This document shows positions 56,152 to 57,415 of a stretch of DNA of 57,415 nt, piece by piece. The notes beneath the pieces were generated by a model. That model searched no databases, was not told the origin of the DNA, and saw nothing but the letters and a program-made list of their open reading frames with translations. The translations under genes were made by a program, and so were the position numbers. Positions within the stretch are counted from its first letter, which is position 1. Every line of letters begins with the position of its first letter. Source of the DNA: an uncultured Bacteroidota bacterium (GTDB lineage: Bacteria; Bacteroidota; Bacteroidia; Bacteroidales; SZUA-534); NCBI GenBank assembly GCA_946186925.1, contig CAMHPA010000014.1, forward strand, positions 1-57,415, written 5' to 3'.

Positions 56152-56964
56152 ATGATTTCACAAATACCATTTATAAAGAACACCGACAGCGGAAATTTCT
56201 TCCTTTTGGCCGGTCCGTGCGTTGTTGAGGGCGAGGAGATGCTCTATCAGACAGCTGAAACCATCAAGCAAGTTACTGACAAACTGAAGATTCCATTTGT
56301 TTTCAAGGCTTCGTACCGCAAGGCCAACCGCAGCCGCATCGACAGTTTCACCGGCATTGGCGACCGTCAGGCGCTGGAGTTGCTGGCCCGTGTCCGCACC
56401 GATTTGCAGGTGCCGGTTGTCACCGATATCCACTCAGCCGACGAAGCCGCAATGGCTGCCGAATATGTTGATATTCTGCAAATTCCGGCATTTCTTTGTC
56501 GTCAGACCGATTTGCTCGAAGCCGCAGCCAAAACCGGCAAGGTGGTGAATATCAAGAAGGGGCAGTTCCTTTCGCCCGAGTCGATGCGTTTTGCTGCGCA
56601 GAAGGTTGTCGACAGCGGCAATCCACGCGTTATGCTCACCGATCGCGGCACAATGTTCGGTTACGGTGATTTGATTATCGATTACCGCGGAATTCCCACA
56701 ATGCAGGCGTTCGGCTACCCCGTGGTGCTCGACATCACCCACTCGCTGCAGCAGCCCAACCAGTCATCGGGCGTAACTGGCGGCCGTCCCGAATTGATTG
56801 AGACTGTTGCCAAAGCCGGCATCGCCGTCGGCGTCGATGGTATCTTCCTTGAGACGCATCCAAATCCCGCTGTGGCCAAATCGGATGGCGCCAATATGCT
56901 CAAGTTGGAATATCTTGAGGCGCTGCTGACCAAACTGGTGGCTATCCGCAAGGTTGTGATGTAG
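56152..56964 (+). CDS. kdsA: 3-deoxy-8-phosphooctulonate synthase
   Basis: The 270-residue product condenses phosphoenolpyruvate and arabinose 5-phosphate to KDO 8-phosphate, the first committed step to the KDO of lipopolysaccharide. Family motifs: FFLLAGPCVVEGEEM, FKASYRKANRSRIDSFTG, PVVTDIHSADEA, DILQIPAFLCRQTDLL, NIKKGQFLSP, LTDRGTMFGYGDLIIDYRG, DITHSLQQPN, and DGIFLETHPNPA. The motif LTDRG rather than CDRG and no early metal Cys cluster suggest a metal-independent or weakly metal-dependent type, which I cannot settle. The start at 56152 fits the promoter; an open extension upstream runs through mnmE's 5' end and is rejected. Confidence 0.97.
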   Translation: MISQIPFIKNTDSGNFFLLAGPCVVEGEEMLYQTAETIKQVTDKLKIPFVFKASYRKANRSRIDSFTGIGDRQALELLARVRTDLQVPVVTDIHSADEAAMAAEYVDILQIPAFLCRQTDLLEAAAKTGKVVNIKKGQFLSPESMRFAAQKVVDSGNPRVMLTDRGTMFGYGDLIIDYRGIPTMQAFGYPVVLDITHSLQQPNQSSGVTGGRPELIETVAKAGIAVGVDGIFLETHPNPAVAKSDGANMLKLEYLEALLTKLVAIRKVVM

Positions 56965-56984
56965 CAATCCGGTTGGAGGGGAAC

Positions 56985-57003
56985 ACACATATTATATATG
57001 TGT
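56985..57003. other. Hairpin after kdsA
   Basis: ACACATAT-tat-ATATGTGT is a perfect 8-bp hairpin 20 bases after the kdsA stop. There is no T run, so a role as terminator is doubtful. Confidence 0.5.
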
Positions 57004-57085
57004 CGGAGCATTCAAAATGACTTTTTGTGCGAGTGGAACGCCTTCGCCTTTTGCCTGTTTTGTGCAAAAAATCCGTTGCTCATCG

Positions 57086-57129
57086 CTTAATGTTCCCTTA
57101 ATGATTCCTTAATGATTCCTTAATGATGA
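57086..57129. repeat. Second array of four 11-bp CTTAATG units
   Basis: CTTAATGTTCC, CTTAATGATTC, CTTAATGATTC and CTTAATGATGA follow at exact 11-bp spacing. The first unit is identical to the first unit of the array at 2388-2431. Confidence 0.8.
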
Positions 57130-57363
57130 CTATAGGATGAGCATTCCCGCGTCAGTTTTCCATATCGCTTTATGGCGTTTTAATCCGATGTTTACCCAAA
57201 ACGCGCCGTCGTCCGCGCTTTCAACCGGTCCGAAAGCACCGTTTTTTGCCCCGCGGAAGCCGTTTTTGCCGTATCCAGTCCTATGTTTTTGCGCTATTTG
57301 CGATTGATTTCCAATTCGTTCTCACGACCATTAAAAAAACTTCAAAAAACTTTCATTTTTCTC
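57130..57363. other. Gap before the terminal promoter
   Basis: No gene is seen. The right part is rich in A and T tracts (57331-57360), which may act as an upstream activating sequence for the promoter at 57364-57393. Confidence 0.4.
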
Positions 57364-57393
57364 TTGCGTGAAACGAAAAACCCTCTACTTTTG
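57364..57393 (+). promoter_or_regulatory. Strong promoter at the right edge
   Basis: TTG (57364-57366) and TACTTTTG (57386-57393) are separated by 19 bases, a full consensus match. A and T tracts lie just upstream. Together with CACCCGC after the -7 box this looks like promoters of stable RNA or ribosomal genes in Bacteroidales; the gene itself is outside the window. Confidence 0.7.
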
Positions 57394-57415
57394 CACCCGC
57401 TTTCGAGAGAGAGTG

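Overview
The window reads as chromosomal DNA of a member of the Bacteroidota, most likely the order Bacteroidales. Three things point there. Several proteins end in type IX secretion (T9SS) C-terminal sorting signals, and a PorU-like C25 peptidase is present. Promoters have the Bacteroidetes form, with TAnnTTTG at -7 and TTG/TTTG about 19 bp upstream, rather than sigma70 boxes. Typical Bacteroidetes families occur (DUF4783 beside nadC, CCC-motif membrane protein, BspA-type leucine-rich repeats, DUF2752). I cannot name the species.

Layout. 1-2285: the end of a truncated surface protein, a small T9SS-sorted secreted protein and a lipoprotein. 2596-7461: a large PorU2-like C25 peptidase, convergent with a 1220-residue membrane sensor kinase (7480-11142, minus). 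11318-16303: rlmH (minus) divergent from a compact housekeeping run of DUF4783 gene, nadC, yihY-like gene, rlpA, nadK and gtrA-like gene. 16410-17626: tRNA-Arg(CCG), a sugar nucleotidyltransferase and tRNA-Val(UAC). 18034-26006: an OmpA-domain protein with a cytosolic N-terminus, a GAF/PAS sensor with no output domain, a beta-helix-like lipoprotein, an EEP-family nuclease/phosphatase, a CapA-like protein and two small membrane proteins. 26007-30089: an accessory stretch with 33-bp iterated repeats, an HTH regulator followed by two operator-like dyads, an AT-rich three-gene block including a small BspA-type protein, a T9SS tail remnant, and a mosaic of palindromic intergenic repeats. 30090-33237: ffh, folD and a methyltransferase. 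33329-35791 (minus): a GH10 xylanase with two CBM6 modules and a sorting tail. 36045-53960 (minus): a single 5971-residue secreted repeat protein. 54607-56964: mnmE and kdsA, divergent. The right edge carries a strong promoter whose gene lies outside.

How the parts relate. The peptidase, xylanase, small secreted protein and giant protein are tied together by T9SS export and surface anchoring. The giant protein is the most striking object. It has a signal peptide, a CUB-like module, about 4,700 residues of BspA-type (LRR_5) repeats, about 15 InlB-B-like repeats and a sorting tail. Within the LRR part, eight anchor pairs in the same order show an ancient tandem duplication of about 1,850-1,940 residues. 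Younger 141- and 144-bp duplications sit inside it. The small BspA-type gene at 27697 shares the giant's linker motifs.

All calls come from reading the sequence and recalling family motifs. No database search was run.
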